Shown: positions 44,717 through 56,359, counted from the first letter of the stretch. The stretch: DNA of 64,000 nt from Budorcas taxicolor (GCF_023091745.1 NC_068920.1:147527622-147591621), one strand, 5' to 3'. Numbers and translations are program-made. The notes: a model not told the origin generated them from the letters alone.

Positions 44717-45660
44717 CAGTTCAGTTCAGTCGCTCAGTCATGTCTGACTCTTTGCGACCCCATGAATCCCAGCACGCCAGGCCTCCCTGTCCATCACTAA
44801 CTCCCGGAGTTCACTTAGACTCATGTCCATCTAGTTGGTGATGCCATCCAGCCATCTCATCCTCTGTCGTCCCCTTCTCCTCCTGCCCCCAATCGCTCCC
44901 AGCATCAGAGTCTTTCCCAATGAGTCAACTTTTCTCATGAGGTGGCCAAACTACTGGAGCTTCAGCTTTAACATCATTCCTTCCAAAGAAATCCTAGGGC
45001 TGATCTCCTTCAGAATGGACTGGTTGGATCTCCTTGCAGTCCGAGGGACTCTCAGGAGTCTTCTCCAACACCACAGTTCAAGAGCATCTATTCTTCGGCG
45101 CTCAGCCTTCTTTACAGTCCAACTCTCACATCCATACATGACCACAGGAAGAACCATAGCCTTGACTAGACGGACCTTTGTTGGCAAAGTAGTGTCTCTG
45201 CTTTTCAATATGCTGTCTAGGTTGGTCATAACTTTCCTTCAAAACAGTAATTTTAATTTCATGGCTGCAATCACCATCTGCAGTGATTTTGGAGCCCAAG
45301 AAAATAAAGTCAGGCACTGTTTCTACTGTTTCTCCATCTATTTGCCATGAAGTGATGGGACCAGATGCCATGATCTTAGTTTTCTGAATGTTGAGCTTTA
45401 AGCCAACTTTTTCACTCTCCTCTTTCACTTTCATCAGGAGGCGCTTTAGTTCTTCTTCACTTTCTGCCACAAAGGTGGTGTCATCTGCATATCTGAGGTG
45501 ATTGATATTTCTCCCGGCAATCTTGATTCCAGCTTGTGCTTCCTCCAGCCCAGGGTTTCTCATGATGTACTCTGCATATAAGTTACATAAGCAGGGTGAC
45601 AATATACAGCCTTGACGTACTCCTTTTCCTATTTGGTTGCTTCCTGACCTGCATATTACA
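44717..45660 (-). mobile_element. BovB LINE (minus) inside the plus BovB
   Basis: From the tail 'cagttcagttcagtcgctca' to 'gcttcctgacctgcatat'. TSD gtcccatt at 44709-44716 and gtcctatt at 45661-45668. Two small internal deletions: near 45241, where 'ccaaggagtaagtgt' is shortened, and near 45637, where about 35 bp before 'gttgcttcctgac' are missing. Carries RYADDTTF. Confidence 0.9.
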
Positions 45661-46574
45661 GTCCTATTACTTCATGGCAAATAGATGGAGAAACAGTGGA
45701 AATAGTGATAGACTTTATTTTTGGGGCTTCAAAACTACTGAAGATAGTGACTGCAGCCATGAAATTAAAGGACACTTGTTCCTTGGAAGAAAAGCTATGA
45801 CCAATCTAGACAGCATATTAAAAACAGAGACATAACTTTCCGAACAAAGGTCCATCAAGCCAAAGCTAAGATTTTTCCAGTAGTCATGTATGGATGTGAG
45901 AGTTGGACTATGACGAAAGCTGAGCGCCAAAGAATTGATGCTTTCGAACTGTGGCATTGGAGAAGACTCTTGAGAGTCCCTTGGACAGCAAAGAGATCAA
46001 TCAATCCAGTCAATCAAACCAGTCAATCCTAAAGGAAATCAGTCCTGAACATTCATTGGAAGGACTGATACTAAAGCTGAAACTCTAATACTTTGGCCAC
46101 CTGATGCGAAGAACTGACACATTAGAAAAGACCCTAATGCTTGAAAAGACTGAAGGCAGGAGGTGAAGGAGATGACAGAGGATGAGATGGTTGGATGGCA
46201 TCACTGACATGATGGACATAAGTTTGAGCAAGCTCCCTGTGTTGGTGATGGACAGGGAAGCCTGGCGTGCTGCAGTCCACGGGGTCACAAAGGGTCGGAC
46301 ACGACTGAGTGACTGAACTGAACTGATCTAGGTGCCAAGTGTGCTTCTTAGGGGTCACGGCTCCCAGACTCTCAGTGGAACATATGTGTCTTTGTATACA
46401 CACATTAACATCTATATTCTATACCTATTTATACATTTATATATTTAGATCACATGTATACCTACTTATCAACCCTTTTTAATGTTATCAGTCTCTTGGC
46501 TAGATGGCTTTTCAGCTTTTGGAGAACAATGGAACATTAAAGCTTTTCGGAACAATCCAGTCTAACCTCTTTAT

Positions 46575-46802
46575 TTTTTTTTAAAGACTTTTTTGATGTG
46601 GACAATTTTTTTTTGATGTGGACAATTTTTAAAAAAATGTTTATTGAATTTGTTACAATATTGCTTCTGTGTGTGTGTTTTTTAATGTTTTGTTTTTTTT
46701 GACTGTGAGTCATGTGGAATCTTAGCTTCCCGGCCAGGAGTTGAGCTCACACCGCCTGCACTAGAAGGGCAAGTTTTAACCACTAGATTGCCAGGGAAGT
46801 CC
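46575..46802 (-). mobile_element. CHR-type SINE with internal duplication
   Basis: 'tgtttattgaatttgttaca' and 'gactgtgagtcatgtggaat' to 'taaccactagattgccaggg'. TSD ctaacctctttattt / ctaacctctttgttt. 'ttttttgatgtggacaattt' occurs twice in tandem at 46588-46630. Confidence 0.8.
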
Positions 46803-46815
46803 CCTAACCTCTTTG

Positions 46816-47920
46816 TTTTACAGTTGAAGGACCTGAGACCCAGGTGACCATGTGATTAAGATCCAGGGCATCTGGGCTGGGAAGAGGTGGGAGGAACGCC
46901 AGGCTGACCTTGCCTTCCAGGAGCCGCAGGCTCTGGTCAGTTACATGGGGGCTTGTCTTCCGGGGGAGGAGTGTGCTCACCTGGGACCATCCCAAAGGCA
47001 GGACGAGAGCCCTGTAAGGAAGCAGACACCACTTGAGGGGAGGACTGACCAAGGGATGATGGTCACGGTGGCGATGAGGCCACACGGAGGTGGCGAGCTC
47101 GCTGACCAGCCGCCCGAGGGTGCTGCCAGGAGCTCCGGCCAGGAGGGTGGTGGTGGGGCTCCCTGCTCCTCTCTGGCTCTGCCCTTGGGATTCGCCCACA
47201 CCTGCTCTTGTGAGCAGGCTTGGGGGACCTTTTCCACACCCTGATATCTGGGTCTCTGGCTTGATTCTTCTAAAACTCTCTTCCCTCCAGGTTCCCCAGG
47301 GACTAATTCACTCCCCAGGGCCCCCTGAAACCTTCCCTCCTCCTGGATTAGACTCCCATCACCCTCTATCCTGCTCGTGAAATTCTGCCCCCTGTCCCCG
47401 CCAGATGTCATCTCTGGGGCCTGGCCACAGGTTGGGTGTGGGGCTGGGACGGGGCAGAAGTGCCAGCTGGTGCCCAGCAAGCTTGCCTTCCTGGGGGGAG
47501 ACTCTTCTCCCTTCCTGGGGTCACCCAGATTTCATATTCCTTTGGGGTTCAGCCTTCCCCCTCATCCAGAATCACTGACTTCTTGAGGATTCCGGCTCTT
47601 TGGATCCATATCCACAGTTACAAATGGGCTTCCGGGGTCATCTGAGGGCCCTGTGATTCTTCCCTCAGAATCCCTCAGATTCCCTCAGAATCTTCCCTCA
47701 GGTTCTCCCTCCCCTGGAACGCAGATGGCCAGTCAGATTCTGCCAGGAATACCAAGGTGACCAGCAGGTGGCACTGCTGGGTCAGAGCTCTGCACCCTTA
47801 CATGCAAATTACGTGCAGGGAACAGACCCCAAAGTGCAGGGCAGAAGGGAGCAGTGGGGACTGGGAACTAGGGGATGTATGGTCCACCAAGGAGCATTCT
47901 GTGTGTGTGCACACCAGGGA
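46816..47920. other. GC-rich single-copy DNA, no gene recognised
   Basis: Many overlapping frames on both strands (up to 167 codons at 46977-47480, minus) in GC-rich DNA. None resembles a known family. A small tandem repeat lies at 47658-47705. Confidence 0.4.
47658..47705. repeat. Short CCTCAGAATC-type tandem repeat
   Basis: 'ccctcaga' recurs four times with spacers of a few bases, with 'ttccctcagaatc' units alternating. Confidence 0.7.
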
Positions 47921-47924
47921 ACAT

Positions 47925-48125
47925 ACATATAAATACATGCCAGAAAAATATATACACACGTATCATACATAGTAGTAAATACATGTACATGTATATAATT
48001 ACGTATCAATACATACACCAATATGTGTATATGGGAAGACCCATATCATGTACATATAGATCCATATACCAGTATGTGTGTGTGTATCTATATATAGTGT
48101 ATACAGAGATACATATACACATATA
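47925..48125. repeat. AT/GT-rich degenerate microsatellite
   Basis: Alternating purine-pyrimidine 'atacatgtatat'-like units with (GT)n and (TA)n stretches. Confidence 0.8.
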
Positions 48126-48126
48126 T

Positions 48127-48345
48127 GGACTTCCAAGGTGGTGCTAGTGGTAAAGAACCTGCTGCCAGTGTAAGAGAAGTAAGAGACGTGGGCTCAATCC
48201 CTGGGTCAGGAAGAGACCCTGGAGAAGGAAATGGCAACCCACTCCAGTGTTCCTGCCTGGAGAATCACAGGGACGGGGGAGCCTGGCAGGCCACAGTCCA
48301 CAGCATCGCACAGAGTTGGGCACAACTGGAGTGACTTAGCAAGCA
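48127..48345 (+). mobile_element. Bov-tA SINE between two microsatellites
   Basis: 'ggacttccaaggtggtgcta', head with a small 'gtaagaga' expansion, end 'caactggagtgacttagcaa'. Confidence 0.85.
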
Positions 48346-48382
48346 GTACAAATCTACATGGAAACACACAGGCAAAAAACAA

Positions 48383-48540
48383 TATATATATATATAAAAT
48401 ATACATATAATGTATGTACATATACACCAGTACAAACACACATGTAGTCCTGTGTATGCAGGTGTGTGTGAATATATGCATGTGCGTGTATATGCAGGCA
48501 CACTGGTGCACACGTGTGCACATGTGTGTATGTACCAGCA
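48383..48540. repeat. (TA)n and (TG)n-rich degenerate microsatellite
   Basis: Begins with a pure TA run at about 48384-48397, then GT/CA-rich alternation. Confidence 0.8.
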
Positions 48541-48682
48541 AATAAGCACCGCCAGTTTGTGGCTCTGGGTCCTGACCTCCGAGGCTCTGAAAGGCAGGAG
48601 CTTCTCCGCGATTGTGTAGTCCGAGTCCAGGTCTCCATTCCTCTCTCAGATGCTTTTTGACTGCATAGAGAAGATGTGTCTT

Positions 48683-48800
48683 CCCATCAGTCCAGTGGTT
48701 AAGACTGTGCTTCTACCACAGGGGGCGTGGATACAATCCCTGGCTGGGGAACTAAGATCCTGTATATCACATGGCACAGCCAGAAGACATTTTCTAAATA
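48683..48800 (+). mobile_element. CHR-type SINE fragment
   Basis: 'tccagtggttaagactgtgc', 'acaatccctggctggggaac', 'catggcacagccagaag'; plus strand. Confidence 0.75.
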
Positions 48801-48855
48801 CACAGTAAAAAATCCATATGGTCATATTGCATTAAGTTCCACCCTACTTCAGTGT

Positions 48856-49158
48856 CAGTTCAGTTCAGTTCAGTTCAGTTCAGTCGCTCAACTGTGTCCG
48901 ACTCTTTGCTACCCCATGAACCGCAGCCCACCAGGCCTCCCTGTCCATTGCCAACTCCCAGAGTTCACCCAAACTCATGTCCATTGAGCTGGTGATGCCA
49001 TCCAGCCATCTCATCCTCTGTCGTCCCCTTCTACTCCTGCCCTCAATCTTTCCCAGCATCAGGGTCTTTTCAAATGAGTCAGCTCTCCGCATGAGGTGGC
49101 CAAAGTATTGGAGTCTCAGCTTCAACATCAGTCCTTCCAATGAACACCCAGGACTGAT
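48856..49158 (-). mobile_element. BovB 3' tail with long TTCAG run
   Basis: At least five TTCAG units at the left, then the 3' region to 'cacccaggactgat'. Perfect TSD ctacttcagtgt at 48844-48855 and 49159-49170. Confidence 0.95.
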
Positions 49159-49182
49159 CTACTTCAGTGTGACCTTCTCTTA

Positions 49183-49268
49183 TAGTTCAGAGGCTCAGTC
49201 ATGTCCAACTCTTTGAGACCCCCATGGATTGCAGCACGCCAGGCTTCCCCGTCCTTCACTATCTCTGC
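49183..49268 (-). mobile_element. BovB tail fragment
   Basis: 'tagttcagaggctcagtcat' to 'cccgtccttcactatctctg'. A second, more diverged tail just downstream of the previous one. Confidence 0.75.
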
Positions 49269-49448
49269 TCGTCTTATCACATCTGCAACAACTCTATGTC
49301 CAAATAAGATCACATTCTGAGGTCCTGGGGGTTGGAGCGATTCATCCATGACAGAGGGGCTTTGACCTGGTGAAGCCCCACTACTAATTCATTAATTAAT
49401 TCACTTTAGTCTGCCTCTAATGCTGAATTAATACCATATTATCTTTCT

Positions 49449-49654
49449 TTTTTTTCTCTTTTTAAAATTTTTAATTGGAGGATAATTGCATCACAATACG
49501 ATGTTGGTTTCTGCCACATATCAGTATGAATCAGCCATAGGTATACGTATGTCCCCTCCCTCTTGAACCTCCCTCCCACCTCCCACCCCATCCCACCCAT
49601 CTACGTTGTCAGCACAGAGCTGTTTGAGCTTCCTGTATCATACAGCAAATCCAA
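49449..49654 (-). mobile_element. L1 3' end, 5'-truncated
   Basis: Poly(T)-rich start, 'ttttaattggaggataattg', then 'cctccctcccacctcccacc'; bovine-type L1 3' UTR in reverse. TSD ttatctttct at 49439-49448 and 49655-49664. Confidence 0.9.
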
Positions 49655-49664
49655 TTATCTTTCT

Positions 49665-51270
49665 GAGTGTTGAAATGCTAGTAGCTTCTGGCTTGTCTGC
49701 AATTGCTATGTAACCTATTATTTAAGAAAAAGAAGCTTTGTATGGTGGATGGAAAGATTAACTAGTTTTTGGTGGACTGTCTTGTTTCCTGAAAGACAGC
49801 TACAGGCACCGCAAACTAGGGGAGGAAAAAGTTGAATAAGACAAATGAAGCCCCAACACGCCAGAGCTCTGAGTAGATATTTCCTTTTCTCCATGCCTGG
49901 GGGTTTGTTAATGGATCCGTGTGTCACTGCTGCTGAAGCTTGGCTGGGAGACTGGATTTCTCATGCAAAGAAGGCGGTGCAGTGTCAGCCCAGAGACTTC
50001 ACATCTGCGGAGCCGAAAACACTGAAGGATGCTGGGTCAGCTGGCCCAAGAGATCCATATGCACAGGGCTGAATGTTGGGGTCGGAGCGAGCCACAGCCC
50101 AGCCCAGGAGAATTCCTTTCTTGTAACAGACCCATCTATTCCATGTATCTGGGCATCTGTGAGACAGTGATGGGACAGGGTGGCTTCAGGGCTGTGTGAT
50201 CTGTGCTTAGAAGAGCCCTGGGCTCAGTTTACACTTTAGTCTGGCCATCTTGAAATTCTTAAGGTTTTTGAACAAGGGGTCCTGCATTTGCATGTTGCAC
50301 TGGTCCTTGCAAATTACACAGCAGTCCTGATGAGCGTCCTTGGTGCTTGGTCATTTGTGAGGCAAGTGGTGCCACTGACAGTCTTAAACCCATGCTCAGG
50401 TGTCTGAAGGAGAGAACTCAGACCCAGCGGAAGAAAGCCTGAGGCGGGCTCTCAGCACGGTACTCTCAACATTGCTAGCACCTGAAATTGCTATGGGCCC
50501 TTGGGCAGGTCATCTAGCTTCTCCTGGCCTCAGTTTCTTCATCTGTAAAACTGGCATGCAAGTAGTAGCCCCTCCTACCCTCTGGAATTGCTAGGAGCTC
50601 CTTGAGTGTAGAGACTCAACTTCTCCCTTTCGCACCTTGTGCACATCCAGTCCAGCACGTTGCATTTAGTACAGGTTCAGGTCATGCTTGATGATGAAGA
50701 CAGGAAATAATGCAGGAAAATGTCTCTAGCAAAGGTACGCGAGTGATGGGTTGGGTGTGATGCTGTCGTAACATGCTGTCTGGTGTCTTGTGCAAATGTG
50801 CCCACCGGACTCTGCCACTCTGGGTTTCACACAAGAGGATGACAGACCCTGCTCATTTTGTGCACAGACCCTCAAAAACCTCCCCTGAAGATGCTTGGAA
50901 CACTGAAATGAAGACACGATGCCTTCCTTCCATCAGCCAGGTCTTGACCATCCAGGTCTGCCCTTTGGATGGCGCAGTAATGGTCTCCGCAGCAGGCACC
51001 TCTTTGAACTCACACTACGTGCCCAGGATTCATCTGAGTCATACCTACTACTGCTATTCCTTCCCTCTCCATTTTACAGACAACACTCTAACTTAAGGAA
51101 CCGGCCTATGTTTCTTGACTGGGGAGGGGGACAGAGTTAACCTGAGGTCTGGGTCTCCCTGGTTTCCCCACCTGGGGTCCTGTTACCTGTGTTGCACACC
51201 TATGGGCAGTGTGTTCCCTGAGCTGGGGCTTCTTGGGTTTTTTATCATGGATCACTCCACGAAAACGTCT
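49665..51270. other. Mostly single-copy DNA with a MIR trace
   Basis: 50480-50620 fits a plus-strand MIR ('cccttgggcaggtcatctag', 'cagtttcttcatctgtaaaa'). No exon recognised elsewhere. Confidence 0.45.
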
Positions 51271-51294
51271 AAAGAGAGCCAGTTTCATTATTAT

Positions 51295-51963
51295 TTTTTA
51301 AAATTATTTTAAATTGAAGGATAATTGCTTTACAGAATTTTGTTGTTTTCTGTCAAACATCAACATGAATCAGCAATAGGTGTACATATGCCCAGTCCCT
51401 CCTGAACCTCCCTCCCATCTCCCTTCCCATCCCACCTCTCCAGGCTGATACAGAGCCCCTGTTTGAGTTCCCTGAGACATACAGCAAATTCCTATTGGCT
51501 ATCTATTCTACATATGGTGATGTAAGTTTCCATGACACTCTCTCCATACATCTCACCCTCTCCTCTACTCTCCTCATGTCCATAAGTCTGTTCTCTATGT
51601 CCGTTTCTCCACTGCTGCCTTGCAAATAAATTCATCAGTACCAGCTTTCTAGATTCCATGTATATGAGTTCAGTTCAGTCGCTCAGTTGTGTCTGACTCT
51701 TTGTGACCCCATGCAAAGACTGCAGCATGCCAGGCCTTTCTGTCCATCACCAGCTCCTGGAGTTTACCCAAACTCATGTCCATTGAGTCGGTGATGCCAT
51801 CCAACCATCTCATCCTCTGTCATCTCCTTCTCCTCCCACCCTCAATCTTTCCCAGCATCAAGGTCTTTTCAAATGAGTCATCTCTTTGCATCAGGTGCCC
51901 AAAGTACTGGAGTTTCAGCTTCAACATCAGTATATGCATTAGTATATAATATTTATCTTTCTT
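51295..51963 (-). mobile_element. L1 3' end, 5'-truncated, with BovB inside
   Basis: 'attgaaggataattgcttta' to 'tctagattccatgtatatg', resuming 'tatatgcattagtatata' after the BovB. TSD of about 24 bp starting aaagagagccag at 51271 and aaagatagccag at 51964. Confidence 0.9.
51667..51930 (-). mobile_element. BovB 3' tail inside L1
   Basis: 'agttcagttcagtcgctcag' to 'ggagtttcagcttcaacatc'. Short TSD gtatatg at 51660-51666 and 51930-51936. Confidence 0.9.
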
Positions 51964-52061
51964 AAAGATAGCCAGATTCATTATTTTAGCCTCCCGTGTT
52001 TCTCAAGGCTTCTGAAAGTGAACTGTGCAGTTTCCTTAGAAGTTTAGGAGATTTTAGCATG

Positions 52062-52560
52062 CATTTTTAATTTTAGTAACAGCTTCACTGTGATATAATT
52101 CACATACTGTACAATCATCCCATTGAAAGTGTATAATACCGTAGCTTTTACTGTACTGACATAATTTGCACAGCCACCACCACAGTTAATTTTAGAACAT
52201 TTTCATCACCCCCAGTAGAAACCCCACACAGTTTTGTAGTAACCCCTCTTCTTCCATCCCCTCACTAATCTGCTTTCTGTCCCTGTGGACTTGCCAGTTC
52301 TGGACGTGGCATAGAAATGGAATCATACAATATGTGACCCCTTGGGTTTGGCTTCACTCACCGAGCATCATGTTTTCAAGGTTCATTCACATTTGTTGCA
52401 CGTGTCAGCACGTCATTGCTTTTTAAGGTAGAAAAATACTCCCCTGTGTGGGGAAACATGTTGTTTACCCATTTGTCTGCTGACGGACACCGGGTTGTTT
52501 CCACTGGACTATTACGGATAATGCTTTCTGAATATCTGTGCATAGATTTTTTTTGTGACC
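52062..52560 (-). mobile_element. Ancient L1 (L1M type) 3' fragment
   Basis: 'actgtgatataattcacata', 'ccaccacagttaattttaga', 'gaatcatacaatatgtgacc' and 'gggttgtttccactggacta' follow the reversed old-L1 order. Confidence 0.8.
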
Positions 52561-52716
52561 ATGTGTTTTCATTTATTCTTTATTTTTAATGTGATTCTCT
52601 TCTAGGAGCCAATTGTGGTTTCTGTAGGTCCCTTGTGGATGGCACTGCATACATTGAGTCTGCTTGGGTTCAGATTTCTTGTCTGTAAAACAGATCTGGG
52701 AAGAACAGCACACTGT

Positions 52717-52762
52717 GTGTGTGTGCACGTGTGTGTGTGTGTGCGCATGCATGCATGCACGT
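52717..52762. repeat. (TG)n/(GCAT)n microsatellite
   Basis: Two GT runs separated by 'cacg', followed by three 'gcat' units. Confidence 0.85.
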
Positions 52763-53932
52763 ATATCTATCTTTCTCTGTGTGGGGCTGGAGTGAAGGTG
52801 GGGAGGGTTGCTGACCAAGAAACAGACTAGAAGGGGGGCTGGAGAAGCGCTCAGAATAGGACGACAGCCCAGCCCAGGAGAATTCAGGACGACATTCTTG
52901 GAGGGGAGAGGTGGCTCATTGACCCTGTCCTCTCTCATCTCCCCGTCCCCTCTGCTGAGCTGGAGAAAGACGCAGGTGAGAAGGGTTTAGGTGCTTTGAG
53001 CCCCGAGGTCAGATCCTCTCAGTTTGACTTGGCGGCCGTCAGTGAGTCACCCACAGATCACCTTCCTGTAGCCGTGGCCTGTCCTGCTTGATCCTAGGGG
53101 GCCCCTGAGTCTATAGGAGACAGAGCATCTATCAGAGCCCCTGCTGGGGAGCTGAGAGGATACACTGTCTGTCCCCCTTTTCACTGGGCTCCATCTTGTG
53201 TCAGGATGTCAGTCACCTCCGGCTCCTTTAGCAGTGATTTTCATTTGGCCAAAATCATTCAGATTCTTCACACACAGCTTGGCAGAGTGGGAAGAGGAGA
53301 AGCTGAGACTGGACTAACTCGATTCCCGTCCTGGGTCAATCACTTACCGGGCTCACAGTCCTCAGTAAGTGCATTCTCTCTGAGCCTCATTGCCTTTATC
53401 TGAGGAAAAAGAGGATTGCTGAGTGCATCTGGTGATGAACACTGAGTGCTTGGGGACAGGAAATAGTCAATGAGCAGCTTGTGCTGGAACAGTGCTAACC
53501 ACTCTGTTAAAACGCCCCTGACCCTGGTAAGACTCCTTACCAGGGGAGTCTGACCTGGGGGTGGGTAGAGGGCCGGCAGCTTTCCTCTGCTTCTCGGTCC
53601 CCACAAACGACCCTTCTGCCACAGCTCCACAAACTCATGGGTTTCCAAGGGACTCTGAATTTTTCCCTGATGGATGTTTAGCGAGTATGACTGCATGTCA
53701 GAGCCACGCTCAGTATTTTACAAATATTTATCCACCTAACCAGCACATACCAGTCCGTCTTCTAGGCCTCCCTCTCTGATGAGTTTAGATAAGGGAAAGT
53801 ATTTGAAAGATGTCCAAGACATGGGCACGCTTCACAGACAGATCGGAGACTCAGGGGGTGGAGGGACTCTGGTGGCTCTAGGTGCCCCAGACCTGGGTTT
53901 TACTTCTGGTGTCGCTATTGCTTTACAGCATA
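52763..53932. other. Mostly single-copy DNA, possible MIR
   Basis: 53310-53470 loosely fits a plus-strand MIR. No exon recognised. Confidence 0.4.
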
Positions 53933-53941
53933 AAGTTAGGA

Positions 53942-54075
53942 TGGAGAAGGAAATGGCAACCCACTCCAGTACTCTTGCCTGGAAAATCCCATGGATGGAG
54001 GAGCCTGGTAGGCTGCAGTCTATGGGGTTGCATGGACGTGACTGAAGTGACTTAGCAGCAGCAGCAGCAGCAGTG
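53942..54075 (+). mobile_element. Bov-A2 monomer with AGC-repeat tail
   Basis: 'tggagaaggaaatggcaacc' to (CAG)n at about 54055-54073. TSD aagttagga at 53933-53941 and 54076-54084. Confidence 0.9.
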
Positions 54076-54259
54076 AAGTTAGGAAACTCACTCAACCTGT
54101 GATTCATGGATTCCATTCACGAAGGAGTTGAATGAAGTGGTTTTACCAGCCCTCATTCCTCAGCGGGCCTGGGAGACGGGACTGTCCCGTGGTCAAGCCT
54201 TCCTGGTTCACCAGGGATGAAGGTTTCCCCACATTGTCTCCTCATAGGCCTCCCCTTGC

Positions 54260-55540
54260 AGGTTGTCTATTGAGGGAACATTGGTTTATAGTATCGTATG
54301 TTTCACGTGTACAGCAGTGTGTTTCTGCTTCCATGTGCCCCGTAGGTCTTCACCACTGAACACGTGGTTTCTATTTGTCCTCACACAGTTGATTCTCTCC
54401 ATCATTTCCCCTGCTCCTCCCCCTTCCCCTCTGGGGACCTCTACCCTGTTCTCTGCATCAACATTTTTGCTTTGGTTTGGTTTGTTTATTTATTTTGTGT
54501 GTGTGTTTATTTTTTTGTTTCTCATATTCCAGATGTGAGTGAAATCGTATGATTGTTGCCTTTCTCTGACTTACTTCATTTAACATAATACCCTCAAGGC
54601 TCATCCATGTTGTTGCAAATGGCAAGATTTTAACTTTTTATGGCTGAGTTCTTTGGAAGGAATGATGCTAAAGCTGGAACTCTAGTAGTTTGGCCACCTC
54701 ATACAAAGAGTTGACTCATTGGAAAAAACTCTGATGCTGGGAGGGATTGGGGGCAGGAGGAAGAGGGGACGACAGAGGATGAGATGGCTGGATGGCATCA
54801 CTGACTTGATGGACATGAGTTTGAGTGAACTCCAGAAGTTGGTGGACAGGGAGGCCTGGCGTGCTGCGATTCATGGGGTCGCAAAGAGTCGGACACGACT
54901 GAGCGACTGAACTGAACTGAGCTGAATATTCCACTGTGTATACAACCAGGGTGTGTGTGTCTCATATTCTTTCTCCATTCACCCATCGAAGGGCATTTCA
55001 GTTGTTTCCACATCTTGGCTGTTGTAAACAATGCTGCATTGAATCTGGGGGTGCATATATCTTTTAGAATTAATGGTTTCATTTCCTTCAGATAAATACC
55101 CAGAAGTGGGATAACTGGATCATACGATAATTCTGTTCTTCATTTTTTGAGGGATCTCCATACTATTCCATAGTGGCTGCACCAGGTTACATTTGTTAAC
55201 AGAGTACAAGGGTTTCCTTTTCTTTATATCCTCACTAACACTTGTCATTTCTTGTCTTTTTGATAACTGCCATTCTACCAGGCATGAGGTGATATCTCAC
55301 TGTGGTTTTCATTTACATTTCTCTAATAATTAGTGACGTGGCACATTCTTCCATGCCCCTTTTGGCCATCTACATATCTCTGGAAGGAGTATCTGTTCAG
55401 CTCTCGGCACATTTTTTCAACTAGGTTGTTTGTTTTCTTGTTGAGTTGTATGAGTTCTTTGTATTTTTTGGATTTTAACTCCTTATTGGATATACCATTT
55501 GCAAATATCTTTTCCCATTAGGTAAGCACGCTTCTTCCTA
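54260..55540 (-). mobile_element. Old L1 (L1M type) split by BovB
   Basis: 'gaacattggtttatagtatc' to 'tttttatggctgagtt', resuming 'atattccactgtgtatacaa' and running through the reversed end of ORF2 ('catctctccatactattcca'-like region) to about 55540. The break holds a BovB tail. Confidence 0.8.
54650..54925 (+). mobile_element. BovB 3' tail inside L1
   Basis: 'ttctttggaaggaatgatgc' to 'ctgaactgaactgagctga'. TSD not clear. Confidence 0.9.
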
Positions 55541-55806
55541 ACACACTTTTTAATTTTTATTTTAAGGGAAATGTCAGACATGTTCTTAGTTTCCCTATAA
55601 ATGCCAGGATGTATTTCTCACTGACATACATAACTGTACATGATCTAACTCTAATGTCAAGTTTTTGCACCTAATTTAACAATATCATCTGCTGCCCAGT
55701 CTACATTCAAATTTCATGCATTTTAAAGACCGTCCACATCGTGAACAGTCGGTTGGCCACTCCAAGTGTGCATTCATTTAGCTGGCACCATGAAGTCTTT
55801 AATACG

Positions 55807-55948
55807 CTTTTTTTGTTTGTATTTTTGTTTTGGGCTGCACTGGTCTTAGCTGAAGCAGGTGGGATCTAGTTCCCTGACCCGGGATTGAAACCAGGTCCCT
55901 TGCATTTGGACAATGGGGTTTTAACCACTGGACCACCAGGGAAGTCCC
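55807..55948 (-). mobile_element. CHR-type SINE
   Basis: 'gttttgggctgcactggtct' to 'ccactggaccaccagggaag'. Confidence 0.8.
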
Positions 55949-56359
55949 ACATTCCTGGTCTTGATGGAGCTTGTTGCTTCATCAGGAAGGTATCTAACTT
56001 CTGTGAAATAGTGGCATAGATGCACTGTAGAAATTGGCACAAGTTCTGCAGGAGGACAGGGAGGTCATGGAGACCTCATAAAGCAGGGGAGATCCTGGCT
56101 GAAGTTTGAAGGATGAACAGGCTGCTGGCAGGCAGGTGATGGGGAAGTGATGGAGCTGGAAAGGGAAGGGGTGGGGAGCATGAGGACCTTAGGAAGCACC
56201 AGGAAATGTCTCTTTAACTAACATGTGTGCCAGGTACCCTTCTGGGCCCACAAACAAAACAGACAGAAATCCCTAACTGAGTGGCGCCTATATTATTTGA
56301 GGGGAAGGACTAACAGGAACATAATAAATAAATATATAAATTCACATATAAATAAATAC
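55949..56359. other. Old repeat-like DNA ending in an ATAA-rich tract
   Basis: 56220-56330 ('gtgccaggtacccttctggg', 'aacaaaacagacagaaatcc') resembles an old mammalian repeat I cannot name. 56318-56358 is rich in 'aataaat' units. Confidence 0.4.

Larger units (their letters stand above)
44047..46326 (+). mobile_element. BovB LINE (plus), split by a Bov-A2 and an inverse BovB
   Basis: Pieces 44047-44150, 44263-44716 and 45661-46326 form one plus-strand 5'-truncated BovB starting at 'atgttcaagctggatttaga' and ending in the TGAAC tail. Short TSD atctag at both ends within the old L1. The RT box RYADDTTF is followed by a stop near 44634. Confidence 0.85.
41195..46560 (-). mobile_element. Ancient L1 (L1M type) split over 5.4 kb
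   Basis: Three pieces follow one L1 3' region in order. 41195-41815 has 'ctggagcagttcctccacag' and 'tgatgggattcaggtt'. 43619-44046 has 'gttacagtggtgactgcctg' and 'ccagttctccaaggagcccc'. 46327-46560 has 'gatctaggtgccaagtgtgc'. BovB copies fill the two gaps, and a 78-bp BovB tail sits at 41313-41390. Diverged, non-coding. Confidence 0.75.

Noticed and set aside
46977..47480. 167-codon minus-strand frame
   Set aside because: The region is GC-rich with frames open on both strands, which is expected by chance. No protein family or splice structure seen.
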